Shown here in pieces: positions 12,815-25,195 of a DNA stretch of 64,000 bases (position 1 is its first letter; every line of letters begins with the position of its first letter). Origin of the DNA: Orientallactaga sibirica (Eukaryota > Chordata > Mammalia > Rodentia > Dipodidae); NCBI GenBank assembly GCA_036365145.1, contig JAEOAD010000012.1, positions 44,647,001 to 44,711,000 of the forward strand. Reading direction: 5' to 3'. A program made the position numbers and the translations under genes. The notes beneath the pieces were generated by a model. That model saw only the letters and a program-made list of their open reading frames with translations, ran no database searches and was not told the DNA's origin.

Positions 12815-13105
12815 AAAAAATGAAATTATGTCATTCACAAGAAAATGTATAAAACTGGAGATAATCATATTAAGTAAATTAAGGCCACCTCAGAAAGACA
12901 AATACCCCATGATTGCTCTCATCGGCAGTTCCTAAATGTTATATTGACACATAAAATCATGTACATTTATCACAAGAAGGTAGATGTGAAGCTAGAGCAA
13001 CAAAGAAGACTAATGAGAGGGAAGGACTGAGAAAGGGAGTGCAGGGGAATGGGCGAATGGCTCAAGGAGCAGTATATATTCATACAAAAGTTTTAAAAAG
13101 AAAAA
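12815..13105 (+). mobile_element. L1 3' end (end of ORF2 and start of 3' UTR)
   Basis: The sequence follows the conserved end of L1 ORF2: gaaaatgtataaaactggag, then cagaaagacaaataccccat and the gattgctctcatc motif. A purine-rich 3'-UTR-like stretch (gagagggaaggactgagaaa) follows. It is frame-disrupted and 5'-truncated, consistent with an old rodent Lx-type or earlier L1. Confidence 0.7.
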
Positions 13106-13765
13106 GCAAACCAAAACTGATGTCTGGGAAGATATATCTTGCAACATTCAAAGTGTTCATAGTGAACAAACACATGAAGGTGTCTATCATTTGACAAAAT
13201 TAAATGTTTTAAAATTCATATGCAAATATTAATCAAAATTGGTTAACAAATGTTAATCAAAAGATCAATAAATTTGGACTCAGAAGCTAATATCCTTAAA
13301 TTTCATAATGGAAGACTTCGGTACTGTATCTTGAAAACAGAATTACCAACCTTGATCCAAATGTGTTCAAAATAGAGAATTTGTCTCAGTATAGTCTTCC
13401 AAAATATCCTGGTGTTTGGGGTTTGTACTTGTAAGGGAATCCCCCTGCTGCAGCAAAACCTTGCCTGATAACTTCTTCACGCAGTAGCTCACACTCCTGA
13501 CCAGCCTTTTGTTCTGGCTCTCTTCACATGGAGGGGAGAGTGAATAAGTACCCATGGCCTGGTTGCTGTTAACTGGAAACTCCCTTAAGTTTCAGAAACG
13601 CATTTTTGCAAATTCTAACAAGGTACTAGAGAGATGGAAGAGAGACTTGTATTTTGTGCTCTCGGCCATGTTCAACATAGGGTGTTTGCCCCTTTGATGG
13701 CTTATACCATAACACTTTGCAAAGGCGAAGATATAAAGTTCTGGTCATTTAAAGTCTCTCTAGGG
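13106..13765. other. Unique sequence
   Basis: No feature recognised. A 62-codon minus-strand ORF near 13367-13555 lies in slightly GC-richer DNA but shows no family motif. Confidence 0.4.
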
Positions 13766-13777
13766 AAGATAATTTTT

Positions 13778-13990
13778 ATTTTTTTTTTACTTATTTATTT
13801 ATCTGAGACACAGAAGAGAGAGAGAGAGAGAGAGAATGAATGGGCATGCCAGGGCCTTCAGCCACTGCATATGATCTCTGGATGCATGTGCCACCTTATG
13901 CATTTGGCTTATGTGGGTCCTGGAGAATTAAGCCTGGGTTCTTTATTTTTACAGGCAAATGCCTTAAGTGCTAAGCCATTTCTCCAGATC
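13778..13990 (-). mobile_element. tRNA-derived SINE (RSINE1-like)
   Basis: The reverse-complement head (ctaagccatttctccag at its right end), a GA tract and the family body (gcatgccagggccttcagcc) are present. The flanks AAGATAATTTTT (13766-13777) and AAGAGAATTTTT (13991-14002) are a 12-bp target duplication with one mismatch. Confidence 0.88.
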
Positions 13991-14002
13991 AAGAGAATTT
14001 TT

Positions 14003-14424
14003 TTTAACCACCCAGCTTGATTGAGGCTTGTTTATTCCTAAACCCATTTTCTTTACTCAAAATATACACAATTGTTTATAAAAGTTTAATTTCATAGAAC
14101 ATGGCTCAAGATGAATTTTTAAAATTCAAAAAAGTTAATATAGTTTGCATTTAAGTTTTACTGAAATTAAATTTTAATTTGAAGTAGAATAACTCTCAAA
14201 AACTTATGGGATAATATCTAAAATAACAAACCAAATAAGATCCCTTTTCACTTTTTGTTTCAAAGATTCAGATACAACCATAGGTTGGTATACATTTTTA
14301 ATAAGCTACAACTAAGCAAAAAAAAATAATCCACATATAAAAATTAAATTGTAGATGGTTTCCAGGTTGGATCCTTCTGTCCTTTTCTACTCTACAACCA
14401 ATCTGACTACAAATGTTTTCTTTC
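14003..14424. other. AT-rich unique sequence
   Basis: No feature recognised. Confidence 0.4.
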
Positions 14425-14530
14425 TTTTTTTAAGGACTCTATGTAGCATAGCTTGGTCTCATAACTGCAATATCCTCCTGCCTCAGTCTCCCTAGTTCTA
14501 GTACTATAAGCATCTGCCACTATTTCCATA
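14425..14530 (-). mobile_element. Degraded B1/proto-B1-like element
   Basis: The text ctatgtagcatagcttggtc followed by aatatcctcctgcctcagtc resembles the reverse complement of a B1/PB1 body (gactgaggcaggaggatatt and a cctatgtag-like segment). It is heavily diverged and lacks both termini. Confidence 0.4.
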
Positions 14531-14554
14531 TTCCAACACTTTTTGTAGATATCA

Positions 14555-14705
14555 TTTATTTATTCAACACATACACTCGGAACATCTAAAGAATACCTGG
14601 CAGTGTTCTAGCATCAGGATTATACTAATAAGCAAAGCGGACTACATGTTGTCCTCTTGAGCCCATGTTAAGCAATGCTAAGTGCCATCAAGAGAGGCAC
14701 AAGGC
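14555..14705. mobile_element. Possible MIR/L2-class fossil
   Basis: The run tttatttattcaacacatac, then cctggcagtgttctagcatc, resembles the mammalian-wide fossil pattern of tattcaacaaatat and gccaggcactgtgctagg. Only this spaced similarity supports the call. Confidence 0.35.
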
Positions 14706-15059
14706 TTGTCAATGCCATAGAACATCTACTACAGAAATAATAACCCAAGGAGACAGCAACTAACCAAAGGAACAGACATAAGGAACCAAGCCTTCCTCTG
14801 CGGATATGTAATAGGACCTACGGTTTTCTCTGCCCCAAGAATTACTGTAATATTCCTTGATACATTGCTCTCCCTCAAACTCTTTTACTGTTTTTTTTTT
14901 TTTTTTTAATAGAATCATTTCTTTATGCTTTTCCACAATTCCTTCTGCAAAAATGCCAGTGTTCAACTTCTAACTTTCATGAACACTTACTGTGATGTGT
15001 GCTGAATGGAATTACACTTAGAATCTAAAAGAGAACTGATGTTTATAAAACTTCCAGTG

Positions 15060-15245
15060 TGAGCTAGGATCTCTCCATTAGACTTCCACATATTATCTGA
15101 TTTAGTATTCCTCATACTTCTGTGAAGTGTTGTCATTCAGTATTTTAGATGAGCGAATCAATCTGTGAGATTCTAAACACATAACTAGTGAATGACAATT
15201 CCAAACTTCATATCTAGTTTCATGTAACTCTGCAGTCCACATACT
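15060..15245 (+). mobile_element. MIR (diverged)
   Basis: The order of segments fits MIR: an attatctgatttagtattcc-like part, then cagtattttagatgagcgaa (counterpart of cccattttacagatgaggaa), then acataactagtgaatgac. The spacing is right for the family, but identity is low. Confidence 0.6.
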
Positions 15246-15275
15246 TCATTTTATTTATTTCTAAATATATGTGCT

Positions 15276-15302
15276 ATATATATATATATATATATATATA
15301 TG
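15276..15302. repeat. (AT)n microsatellite
   Basis: About 13 TA units, uninterrupted. Confidence 0.95.
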
Positions 15303-15309
15303 TCACAAA

Positions 15310-17409
15310 AAGGTCATTTGTCCCATGTTTATGTCTTCTGTGTTTTTCCTGGAATTCTGTTCCACTTATCCTTTACCTCTCAAGTTCTTCAGGATTCAGC
15401 AAGCCCCAGTGTATTTCCAAACTAGTTCAGGTCACTGTGCTGTCTCCTTTTGTAACTCCCCTGGAATAAGAACTGTACAGATTGGAACCTATTTGAGTCT
15501 CTCTTTGTGTGAAGACTTATTTTTTAAGGAAAATTATTTAAGAATCTAATGGAGATTCTGGGTGCCCTGCACAGAAAACTAATGAATACTCATCATTGAA
15601 TTCTCTGCTTTAGATACACTTACACCACTCAAGAAAATCCCATGTTCCCTAGAGCATCACCTCTAATCCAGTTCCTTGTGAGCTCCCTGGTGTACCTAGT
15701 ATAGTACTTGGGTAGATACTGTGTGGCCCACCTATCAACCCCCCCCTTTTTTTTTTTTGGTTTAGGTAACTTAAAGTGATGGGGTTTCAGCATAAACCTA
15801 CCTAACTCCATTTTGCTAAATAAAAATCTTCTTATTCATTTTTCAGGACCCAATGTTAAGGGGAGTATAGCTTTACCAATGGTACCCAATGTTGCTCTGC
15901 ACACCTATGTCAGGGTCATTGAGAAACCATGCCGAAGCTGGCTGTTATACTTAGGTTTATGTGTTTCCAAGAAATGTTTGAGGGGAATTGGAGCAGTTTC
16001 CATCCTCCCTGCTTCACAGACATTATCCTCGTCATCATAGTGTTGAAATTTCTCATTATAGAGATAATTATAATAATAACAAAAAGGAAATATTATTAGA
16101 TTTCAAAATAAAAGCAGGCACCAAAAATCACTATTATTTCTTCCTCAAGTTCACATAATATAATTTTCTTTTGATCATTCAAATAAAGGGAATATTCTTC
16201 AGGACCTAGCTGAATATACATATTCTAAAAAGAGACATGGATTATAAGGGCAAGGAATATTTTTAAATAGCCAAATTGGAGCAGTGCAGATAACAACAAA
16301 AGATGATATTCTATTTTGAAATTCAGATCACTAGATAACAGAAGGACATTTAAAAATGGAACAAAAAGGTAATGTAGAAACAGTGAGGTTGTCCAAGGAC
16401 CCTGTTCTTAGTGTCCTTTTGTTCTGAGCTCATTGTCCTTAGAAGACAGCATATGCTAACCACCTCAGATATATATCTGCAAGGAGCAGCTGATACCCAT
16501 TCCTCCATGCTACCCACCCACCTCCATAGCAAACATGGTTCTTGCCTTAGCCCACTAGCTTTAAAGGCTGGGACCTTTTCTGTTCTAATTATAATTTCCA
16601 GCAGAGCATTAAAAAGCTTCACTCTACAATTGCTCTCCCTACGATTCCATTCACACGGCATCATAATTTCTTTTCTTGTTTTGGGCACCACTACTCTCTG
16701 ACTCTCATTATCACCAGTAATTGAGATTAGCTTTATTTATTTAATTTTTTTTAAAGAGAAACAAAAATGAAAGAATTTCCAGATTTAATTACCGATTTGT
16801 CTTCAGAAACTGAGAAGTTTGGAGGTTTCAGGCTTTATGTTTCTTGTACTTTCTGACGCTCTGAGATTTTGTTTTGAATCCATTTGCCTGCTCATTTCAA
16901 AACATACAAAAGACAATCTGGGAAAAATGCAAACTGCCCTGTCAACAGACTGGCTCTGTATTGCTTTCCTTATCTGGAGGACATCCACCAATCTGACAAT
17001 AGACAATTTACATAACAACTTGTCCCCCAAAAGACTAGAACACTGACTTTCCTTTATGGCCATTGTTGGGACCAAGGTTGGTCTTGTAGAGACCAAATAA
17101 ATTTTTAAGGTCAGGTGCTATCTTGCTGCATCCTGGACACTTCACTGCAGTTTTCTTGCATGGCCTTGTCATTTTCCTAACTTGGTAACCATGCAGGTAA
17201 GATATAAAGATATCTCACAGTTATTTTCAGACACACAGCAAAATCCTTAAAAAGAGACAACCATGATAGCCATCTTACATGCAGTTTAAAATTTATGTTT
17301 TCTTTAAAAGATTACTTTGCCAAACCCTAATCACTGCAAGAAATTCACTTATTCTCGGTCTGTAGTCGAGGTAAAGACTAGCTAAAACATAAGCAACAAT
17401 ATATTATCT
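15310..17409. other. Unique sequence, no gene recognised
   Basis: About 2.1 kb. ORFs of 92-113 codons occur on both strands near 15271, 16350 and 16411; they overlap each other antisense and show no family motifs, so I do not call a gene. A C9T10 run sits at about 15739-15759. Confidence 0.4.
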
Positions 17410-17560
17410 TTTTCTACTTGCAAAGTGTTTCCCAATACAATGTCTCATATGATCTTCCATCAAATTGTGATATAATCTAATAATTATCACCAAAATACAG
17501 ATAAATAAACAGGTGGAGGAAAATTGTGAAGTTAACCCAGAAAACAGACATATCTAGGAG
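17410..17560 (+). mobile_element. Possible MIR
   Basis: The spaced words aatgtctcatatgatcttcc, ataattatcaccaaaataca and aataaacaggtggaggaaaa match the order of the MIR consensus (tatctcatttaatcctc, attattatccccattttaca, gatgaggaaact). Divergence is high. Confidence 0.4.
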
Positions 17561-17779
17561 AACAGGCCAGAACTTTCTGGCTTCCACAACCATGTTTGCT
17601 CTATCCTTCCCATAGCTTGCATTTGGGAAAGACAGCTTTCTCAGAACCCTGCTCCATGGTAGGGCAGACAGCATAAGCTTGGAGGAAGGTCAGTCCACCA
17701 ACTCTGCTACTCAGAAAGCTCTTTGTATCCAGAAGTCTTCGATGTCTTTATATGTAAACCTCACTAAAAATACTTTTTT

Positions 17780-18025
17780 GAGAGAGAGAGAGACAGAGAG
17801 AGAGGGAGAGGAAGACAGATAGAGATGGGTGCGCCAGCAGCCTCTCAGCTGCTGCAAAAGAAATCTAGATGCATGTGCCCCCTTGTGGTCAAGTATGGCA
17901 TTGCGCCCTTGTGTCTTTGCATCTGGCTAAACGTGGGACGTGGAGATTAGAACCACTGGAGATTGGAACCAGCATCCTTAGGCTTAGGAGGCAGGCGCCT
18001 TAACTGCTCAGCCATCTCTCCAGCC
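17780..18025 (-). mobile_element. tRNA-derived SINE, long subfamily with duplicated B-box
   Basis: Reverse complement of the long subfamily: the head is at the right (agccatctctccagcc), and the cttgtggtcaagtatggcat segment and GA tract are on the left. The B-box-containing 16-bp unit is tandemly duplicated at 17939-17954 and 17955-17970, as in the copy at 10893. The target CTAAAAATACTTTTTT precedes (17764-17779) and follows (18026-18041) it. Confidence 0.9.
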
Positions 18026-18044
18026 CTAAAAATACTTTTTTTTT

Positions 18045-18370
18045 CTTAATTTGTGTTTTCATGCATTAGTGTGTGAGGGAGAGTGGGTGTGTGAAGGTCA
18101 GAGGACAATTTTGAGGCAGATGCTCATGTGCTCACCCTATTTGAAGCAGAATTTCTCACTCTGGGTTCCCATCCCGGTCTTTGCTGAGCTTTTCTTAAGA
18201 TTCAGGAAATCCTTCCTGTTTCTGCCTCCCATCTCACCATCAGTGTCAGCGTGGTGGGATTACAGGAGCCCATCATGGCTTCTGGCTCTTTAATGGGGTC
18301 TGGGGAATCAAACTCAGGTGCTCCATCTTGAGTGATGAGCCCTTTATCCACTGAGCTTATTGCCCCAGCC
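18045..18370 (-). mobile_element. Composite SINE (B4-type), older
   Basis: The reverse-complement head (ccactgagcttattgccccagcc) is at the right end, with a B1-like middle (tgcctcccatctcaccatca ... gtgggattacaggagcc) and a gtgtgaaggtcagaggacaa tail part on the left. It is bounded by the target at 18026-18041 and a diverged copy, CTGAAAATACTTTTT, at 18371-18385. Confidence 0.7.
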
Positions 18371-18385
18371 CTGAAAATACTTTTT

Positions 18386-20720
18386 AAGAGAATTAAAGCA
18401 ATGCATGAAGAAAGTTTTATATATTATTTAAGCAGCCACAGTTCAATAGAGAGTCTAGGAAATGACCAATCTACACAACTTAATGAAAAATACCCTCTAG
18501 TTGTCATTAGGATGAATCTTTATGACCAAATCAGGCTTAAAATATATGCTTTACATAAAGCTTTTAGAGAGGACTTCCAATCGGTCTTCACCATCTCTCT
18601 TATAATTAATAGAAGACAGAAGATTTAAAAGTCTCAAGAGCTTTAGCTTAATAATTCTAGTTATATGCACTTAAGAGATATACAGAGCAACTCATTTCCC
18701 AGTATCCCCAAACACTTCATCACTTTAATAGTTGCAGTGATTCCACAACATGACAGTGCTGTGTTGTCAACACTCACAATTGATTTATGTTGAAGTGTAG
18801 CCCACAGTTTCCTGGGCACCCTGACAATGAGGTTTGGCAGAGAGCCTCCTGCCTAGCTTTCTATCAGAAGCTCTAACCTCCCCCTGCTGGCATCTCCTAG
18901 CCCTCTAAATCAAGCAAGATTTACAGCTGGGAGAGTATATAATAGCATTTCTTTATAATGCCATTTCTTGAGACCCGCCAATTCTTTCCAGAGTTGGAAG
19001 AAATCCATATGCAATCATCTAAGTTCTAAGGAACTGAAACTTTGGGGAGCTTCTTAGGCTGCGTATGGGTACAAATGAGGCCAACGCCATCCAAAAGACA
19101 TCCTGTCCTGACACAGAGGTGCTGACATTCATGAAAGACTGACAACAAGCAGAGATTCTTACAAAACATGTCTTGGTATATGACTATAAATTATCCTACT
19201 AGGAAAGGCAGTGACTGAGCCATAGAAGCATGTAAGGAGAGATGTAGGAACTACTTAGGGGGTTCATCTATGTCTGCTCAGAAAACCTTACATTTATTTT
19301 CACATATCTTACTAGTTGACATCATTTCATTTCCTTTCTATATTACAATATGATTTTTCCCCTTTATGTACTAGATTGGGGTATGGATCCATTTAATCCA
19401 ACAGGTTGTTAACAGTAATTGATACTATATTGCATTTCTTTCCATGTCTTTCTGCAATCAATATGGACAATTCCCCAAAAGCTGCCTTCTCAGCGATGTC
19501 TGCCTCCTCTAGGTCTGACTCTCCAAGTCACATGGTTCATGATGCCAACACTTGATTTGATATTCTGTTGTTGTTTTTTCTATTCCTAATCACTTATAAT
19601 GTTTCCATGTCTAATGACACACACCACTTCCTTAATTGCTAATCCACAGAGCTCCATGACCAGCCCTAAGGACTTCCTGTCTTGGTTCTTAAACACATAT
19701 TTGATTTCAATGGATTTTTCTATTAATTTTGCCCGATTTTTTCCCAATTCTTTTCCCTCTTGAGTCTTAGAGAAAGCAAATATTTTGTCTACCAATGAAA
19801 CTTGATTTCAGACAACTTGCTAACAAGACTCCTTTCACATTCTCAGATTAGAGAGACTAGAGCCTAAGTGTGAGCTGCTGAGGGCATGTCAGTGACAAAC
19901 AGACCCTTAGGAAGCAGCAGACACAAAGCAAGGAATCACACGCATCACGAAAAATCTAAGTTGTCATATGTGATAGGGAAACAAATGTAGGGGTACAAAG
20001 AGTTTACAGTGGCCTCCTAAAAAGCCAATTGCCTATCTCACAAAATCAAAATCACTTTTCTATGTTTAATTATGCCTTTTGATTAGTGATTGACAGCAAA
20101 ATCCTGTGTTAGTTTGGTCAATATTCAGCATGTGATTTAGATACTCTCCATGCTATGATTGGTTCCCTTTCTTTTGGAAGTTGCTATCCAACATTCTTCC
20201 CCTTATGCATATGTGATGGATGAAAGTGGCATTCACTAATCATCTCACTTGTAATGTCAGAGGAACACTCTCCATCCTGCTGTTCATAATCTCCATGATC
20301 CTCATCGCCTTCACTTTACAGAGAAGAGAATGGAGGTCTTCCTGTTTGTCACCCAAGGATCTCTGAGAGTATTGAGAGGAAAAGGACACAGCTTTCTGGC
20401 TTCTTGAAGAGCTCTGACTAGGCATAGAGTGTTATTGGTATTCTCACATGGACATTAGTGCAGACAAAGCTTAAGAGTTAGACCATGCAGTGACCCCATC
20501 AGAATGCGTAGACAGATGGAGCAAGGACAGAGAGAACATTTTGGGAAGCCATCAACATTCACCAACAACAACATAAGGTATCAGTCGTCTTTATAGAAGA
20601 ATAGAGACATCTCTGCCCAATTGTAGACTGATAGACAATAAAGATCATTTGTTAGTGTGCAGGGAACAGGAAAATAAAAGTGCTTAGGTACATCAGTGGT
20701 ATACAGGAGACACCCTAAAA
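18386..20720. other. Unique sequence, no gene recognised
   Basis: About 2.3 kb with no recognised repeat. A 98-codon plus-strand ORF (18332-18628) begins inside the SINE and extends into AT-rich DNA without motifs. Confidence 0.4.
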
Positions 20721-20724
20721 AACT

Positions 20725-20850
20725 GAGTCATCTAAATCTCACAACAGTCTGATTGGCTGACACTATAATCCCTATTTGAGACCTAGAGACACTTACATGG
20801 TAGAAAGAGACAGCCTACTTTATAATGCACACAGGTTGGGATATAAGAAT
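20725..20850 (+). mobile_element. MIR (diverged)
   Basis: The stretch tctaaatctcacaacagtct, then ctataatccctatttgagac and ctagagacacttaca, follows the MIR order (tttaatcctcacaacaac, tattatccccatttt, gaggcacagagag). Confidence 0.55.
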
Positions 20851-21274
20851 GTCGAGGTAATAAAAAAATTAAAACTAGAAATCAAAAGTCTATCCACATA
20901 GCAAATCTGAATGATTTTAGACACTTATCCTCCAGAACTGATTAATATTCCTGTATTTAACATAAGAAAATGATATTTACCACTTCCACATGGCTCTAGT
21001 ATTAAAGGAAGTCCATGTCAAAGTGTATGAAATGCTATTTAGCATGATTTTAGTAAATAAACAAAAAATTAGACATAGAATTCTCTTAGTCCACATATTA
21101 GAGAAAATCAGGACTAATACAATTAATAGAATTAAACTAAATCAAACAATTACTAATATATTTTGTTCAACTAATATATACATACATATTAATATAATAT
21201 ACTAATATATTTTGATCAACTATGGGAGAACCACTGTTTGCTAACACTTACTAAGATTTTATAATAAAACAGCT
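20851..21274. other. AT-rich unique sequence
   Basis: No feature recognised. The words actaatata recur three times between 21151 and 21211, giving a weak local repeat. Confidence 0.4.
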
Positions 21275-21330
21275 AATAGTGAATTCCAGGTCACCCTGGA
21301 CTAGAGTGAGACCCTACCTTGAAAACACAC
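21275..21330 (+). mobile_element. B1 right-end fragment
   Basis: Only the right end remains: tagtgaattccaggtcaccc, then tggactagagtgagacccta, running into an A-rich tail. It is a 5'-truncated insertion. Confidence 0.8.
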
Positions 21331-21341
21331 ACAAAAAAAAA

Positions 21342-21384
<43 letters not shown>

Positions 21385-21402
21385 CAGGCAAGCAAGCAAG
21401 CA
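21331..21402. repeat. (AAAG)n then (AAGC)n microsatellite
   Basis: About 12 GAAA units and then about 4 GCAA-type units grow directly out of the B1 tail. The block is strictly polypurine on the plus strand up to the GCAA part. Confidence 0.95.
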
Positions 21403-22805
21403 GGCTAGCTGAAAACAATACCAGGCATTACTATACATCACAGTTTTACCAAAATAATCTATTCTTTGGAACACAGATTCATTTCAAATATATGACATTT
21501 TAATTCAGGTCTTAATTCAATCTGCCTCAGTGATAACAGGAACATTTCATTTTAATTGAATCTTTATTAGTTTCTAGGCAAAATAAAATCTCTATCTAAA
21601 CAGATCAAATTATTGCATTACATCAAGATAGTCTTCTAAAAAAACAACGTAAATTAGGTAAGAAAAAACTTTGGAGATTGACATGTAAGCTTAGTTCATG
21701 GGCTAAAAGGTGAATGTTTTCAAAATGACAATATCTGAATTTCAGGTATGATTTTAATGTTCAAAATAAAAGAAGTCGCTTCACAAGATTTTAGACTCAA
21801 ATATTGGAATAAAGAGCATGACAAAGTGCTCTGTTATTTACAGCATTTTTTACTTCATAGATTAAGCTGAAAGCTGTTTGAGTTGGCTTAAAATAAATGC
21901 TATGTAAATCTAAATAGGGTATTGCTTGGAACTAATCCCATTCTTAATAGCACAAAAATAGGTACAACGAAATACTTATCTTCTAATTAAATGTTTTAGG
22001 AATCCATTTAAAGGGAAGAGCAAAACAAGCAGCTTGGCCTCCACCCACCATCCAAAGTAGCTACCTTTCCCTAAAGCCTCTTTTAGGGCTAAACAGGCTG
22101 TATGCAACCCTTAGTTCTGTCCAAGGTTCCCTTCCCTAATCATTCATTCTCATTCTGCCAAGAAAACCAGTATAGCTGCATCCATTTCTTCCTCCTCATA
22201 AGGGAACATCCTAAATGTGTCTGAAAACAAACTTGATGGCCTTGATTCTAGGCCAATAGAATTCAACACAGCACTGCGTGAGGAGAGTTGTGCCCCAGGG
22301 ATGTGAAATAACCTCCTGCTGCCTCCATTCTTCTCAGCACAGTGAAACCTTTAGGGAACCTGATTATCAGGAATCAGTGAACATTACCCCAAATCACAAA
22401 GAAAACAGAAGTATTTTAAAGTCAGCCAAGATTCAGGACATTGGAAACAGAGAAAATTAACTTCAGAGAAATCTGAAGGTTATATGTACAAAGCCAAAAT
22501 TTAGGGCCACTTTCATAACACAATGAAGCCACTCTTCAATTAGCACTACAATTTATAAAATCTTTTTAAGCCTCCATTCATCTAGTCACACAAATACAAT
22601 TTCAATAAAATGCAAGGAAGATGATACAAAATTCCTTAAAAGTTTTTTCAAGTTTTGCTGCATGAAAATTCACCCTCTGTGTTCACGGATTGGTTTTGTA
22701 TATACCTAAATCATCACCTTTCTCCCAAACCAATTATTTACATTGATATAACTTCAGAGGTAAAAACCAATCTGTCTTCTACTCGTCAGCTTTTATGCTT
22801 CAAAG
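21403..22805. other. Unique sequence
   Basis: No repeat or gene recognised. A GC-richer part (22000-22450) has no motif I recognise. Confidence 0.4.
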
Positions 22806-22820
22806 AAGAACAGAAATGTG

Positions 22821-23035
22821 GGCTGGAGAGATGGCTTAGTGGTTAAGGCATTTTCCTGCAAAGCCTAAGGACCTTTGTTCGACTCTTCAGATCCCACATA
22901 AGCCAGACACACAAAGGTGAGGCAAGCGTGAGGTCACACATGCCCACTAGGTGGCACAAATATCTGGGTTTCAATTTCAGTGGCTGAGGCCTTGGTGTGC
23001 CAATTACCTCTCTCTCAAAATATATATATATATAA
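22821..23035 (+). mobile_element. tRNA-derived SINE (RSINE1-like), recent
   Basis: Head ggctggagagatggcttagt, intermediate-length body (caagcgtgaggtcacacatg) and a short CT tract ending in TA repeats. A perfect 15-bp target duplication, AAGAACAGAAATGTG, flanks it at 22806-22820 and 23036-23050. Confidence 0.92.
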
Positions 23036-23050
23036 AAGAACAGAAATGTG

Positions 23051-23657
23051 ATTATTCCCACATCACCCAACATACCCAGGGAAATTATACATCCCTCAAA
23101 ATGCCTTTATATGAGGTATTATTTCAGTCAAAAAACTGTGGGTTTATTGGATCACAATCTTTAGCTCTATGGAGGTTTATTACATAGCAGGTAACCAACC
23201 ATGTCATACCTTCACTGAAGCCAAAACAAGAGGTTTAATTACTCAAGAGTTATATGAGATGCAAATATAAATTCTTAGCAAAAGGGCTTTTTAAAATGTT
23301 TTATCAAGTTGTTAAGCATTAGCTGTCTAAGATGGTTTAAATATTTAATCATACACAGGGATAAAACAACAAGCTTAGACAATCCCTTGAAGATCTATGA
23401 TTCTGTATAAATGAACTACAATACAGGTGAGTCTTTGAAGATAAAGATGCTTTCTACATACCACAGAAGGTTAAGATGTAGAATTTCTACATATTGTGGT
23501 GTATTAGCTATTTCCTATGAAACTCATAAAACTTTCTAGAGATATATTTTGCTTTTAAATTAGTGATTACAACATTTCATGCAAAAATGCAATCCTTCTA
23601 CTAAAATTTACCATACTTGACAACTTTTCTTATTATTCCTACTGAGTAGTCATTGCA
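23051..23657. other. AT-rich unique sequence
   Basis: No feature recognised. Confidence 0.4.
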
Positions 23658-23674
23658 AGAATGTACCAATGATA

Positions 23675-23948
23675 GGGCTGGAGAGATGGCTTAGCGGTTA
23701 AGGCGCCTGCCTCCTAAGCCTAAGAACCTGGTTCCAATCCCCAGGCCCCACGTTTAGCCAGATGCAAAGTGATGCAAGGGCGCAATGCCGCACTTGACCA
23801 CAAGGGGGTGCACACATCTGGATTTCGTTCACAGCAGCTGAGAGACTGCTGGCACGCCCATCTCTATCTGTCTCCCTCTCCCTCTCTGTCTGTCTCTCTC
23901 TGTGTCTCTCTCCAAAAATAAATAAAATAATTAAAAAAATTTTTTTAA
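23675..23948 (+). mobile_element. tRNA-derived SINE, long subfamily
   Basis: It has the long-subfamily signatures cctcctaagcctaagaacc and caatgccgcacttgaccaca, but a single B-box-like GGTTCCAATC instead of the duplicated one. It ends in a CT/GT tract and an AAATAAATAAA tail. The flanks AGAATGTACCAATGATA (23658-23674) and AGAATGTGTCAATGATA (23949-23965) form a 17-bp target duplication with two mismatches. Confidence 0.92.
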
Positions 23949-23965
23949 AGAATGTGTCAATGATA

Positions 23966-24690
23966 GTGGAAAAAAATTAAAACCAATATGACAGATAACA
24001 CTAAAATGGTTCAAGTGACTAGTGGATGTTCTACCATGATGGGAAGGAAATGACTGTGGCAGTTGGAAGACTGTTATAGCTGTTATTCTCCATTAGCTAT
24101 TAGTTTACAAGTGAAGGTATTAAATGGATTGGGAAAGCATACAAAAGTATAAGCCTAAATGTAGCATTATGGAAAATAAATGTTACATCTTGAATTTGAC
24201 CAATAGTGCAAGAGAAAAGATATGATTATATTATTATTTATTCATACTTTTTCAATACATACATAATATGACATAATCAACAGCTTCCTTGAAGATCAAA
24301 TCAAGTATAGAAACAGAAAACTAGCTAGGACTCTGAACCGCACTGGTTACATACCTTTATGTAATATAGAACATTCTATTAACTCTGAACCTGAGCCATT
24401 ACATGATTGTTGTTTTCAGTTTCACTGTTACAAGACTTTTAGTCAAAACCAGGTTAGGGTCAGTTAAAATGCAATGTAAGTAAATTTTATGTCCATGTAA
24501 TTTTATGCATCAAAACTCCATATTTGACTCATTTTATCCCTTTTAGGTATAACACTACAAAAACATATGCATTCTGGTTACTGGTGGTGATCTTCAAACT
24601 AAATTAATTTTTTTCCCTCGTTCCGCATCAGAATTCTGGGTTCTCACTCTTACAGGCATATCTATTTGGAAATCAAATGTTCCAATACAT
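23966..24690. other. AT-rich unique sequence
   Basis: No feature recognised. Confidence 0.4.
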
Positions 24691-24841
24691 TTTTTTTTCG
24701 AGGTAGGGTCTCACTCTAGCCCAAGCTGAGCTGGAATTCACTATGCAGTTTCAGGGTAGCCTTGAACTCATGGTGATCCTCCTATCTCTGCCTCCCTCCC
24801 AAGTGCTGGGATTAAAGGCGTGAGCCACCACACCTGACCCC
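24691..24841 (-). mobile_element. B1 SINE
   Basis: Reverse-complement B1: T8 then cgaggtagggtctcactcta, ttgaactcatggtgatcctc and gggattaaaggcgtgagcca. It is close to full length. Confidence 0.9.
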
Positions 24842-24879
24842 AGTACAAAATTATATTTGAATATTATACTCTTTGAATT

Positions 24880-25065
24880 TATAAAGCACTTTAATACATA
24901 TGATATCACATTTACCACATTTACCACATTTACTCCTTACACTAGCCCCATATCAAGGATTTTATTTTCATTGTTTTAAGCAATGAAGGACCTAATGTCA
25001 AGATATGGATAAGTAGCAAACTGTGGGGCCAATACTAAAAGCCTAGTGCCTCACTACCACACAAA
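24880..25065 (+). mobile_element. Possible MIR with a triplicated 10-mer
   Basis: The words aaagcactttaatacatatg, ggattttattttcattgttt and aagtagcaaactgtggggcc match MIR segment order loosely. Inside it, CACATTTACC is repeated three times at about 24906-24933. Confidence 0.4.
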
Positions 25066-25195
25066 ACAGTAAAGAACTATATCTTTCTAGCCTAGCTTAG
25101 TGCTATGTATTTGCACTACTGAAGATGATGAAACTATGAGTGAATTAATGTATTATTATTCCACATATTTTTCCATTGTTTTAGCAGGACTAACA

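Noticed and set aside
13634..14020. 128-codon plus-strand ORF as a gene
   Set aside because: Most of it reads through an antisense SINE, including its GA tract (RERERE residues).
16350..16701. Opposed 113- and 96-codon ORFs
   Set aside because: They overlap antisense in stop-poor sequence, without motifs, splice signals or start context.
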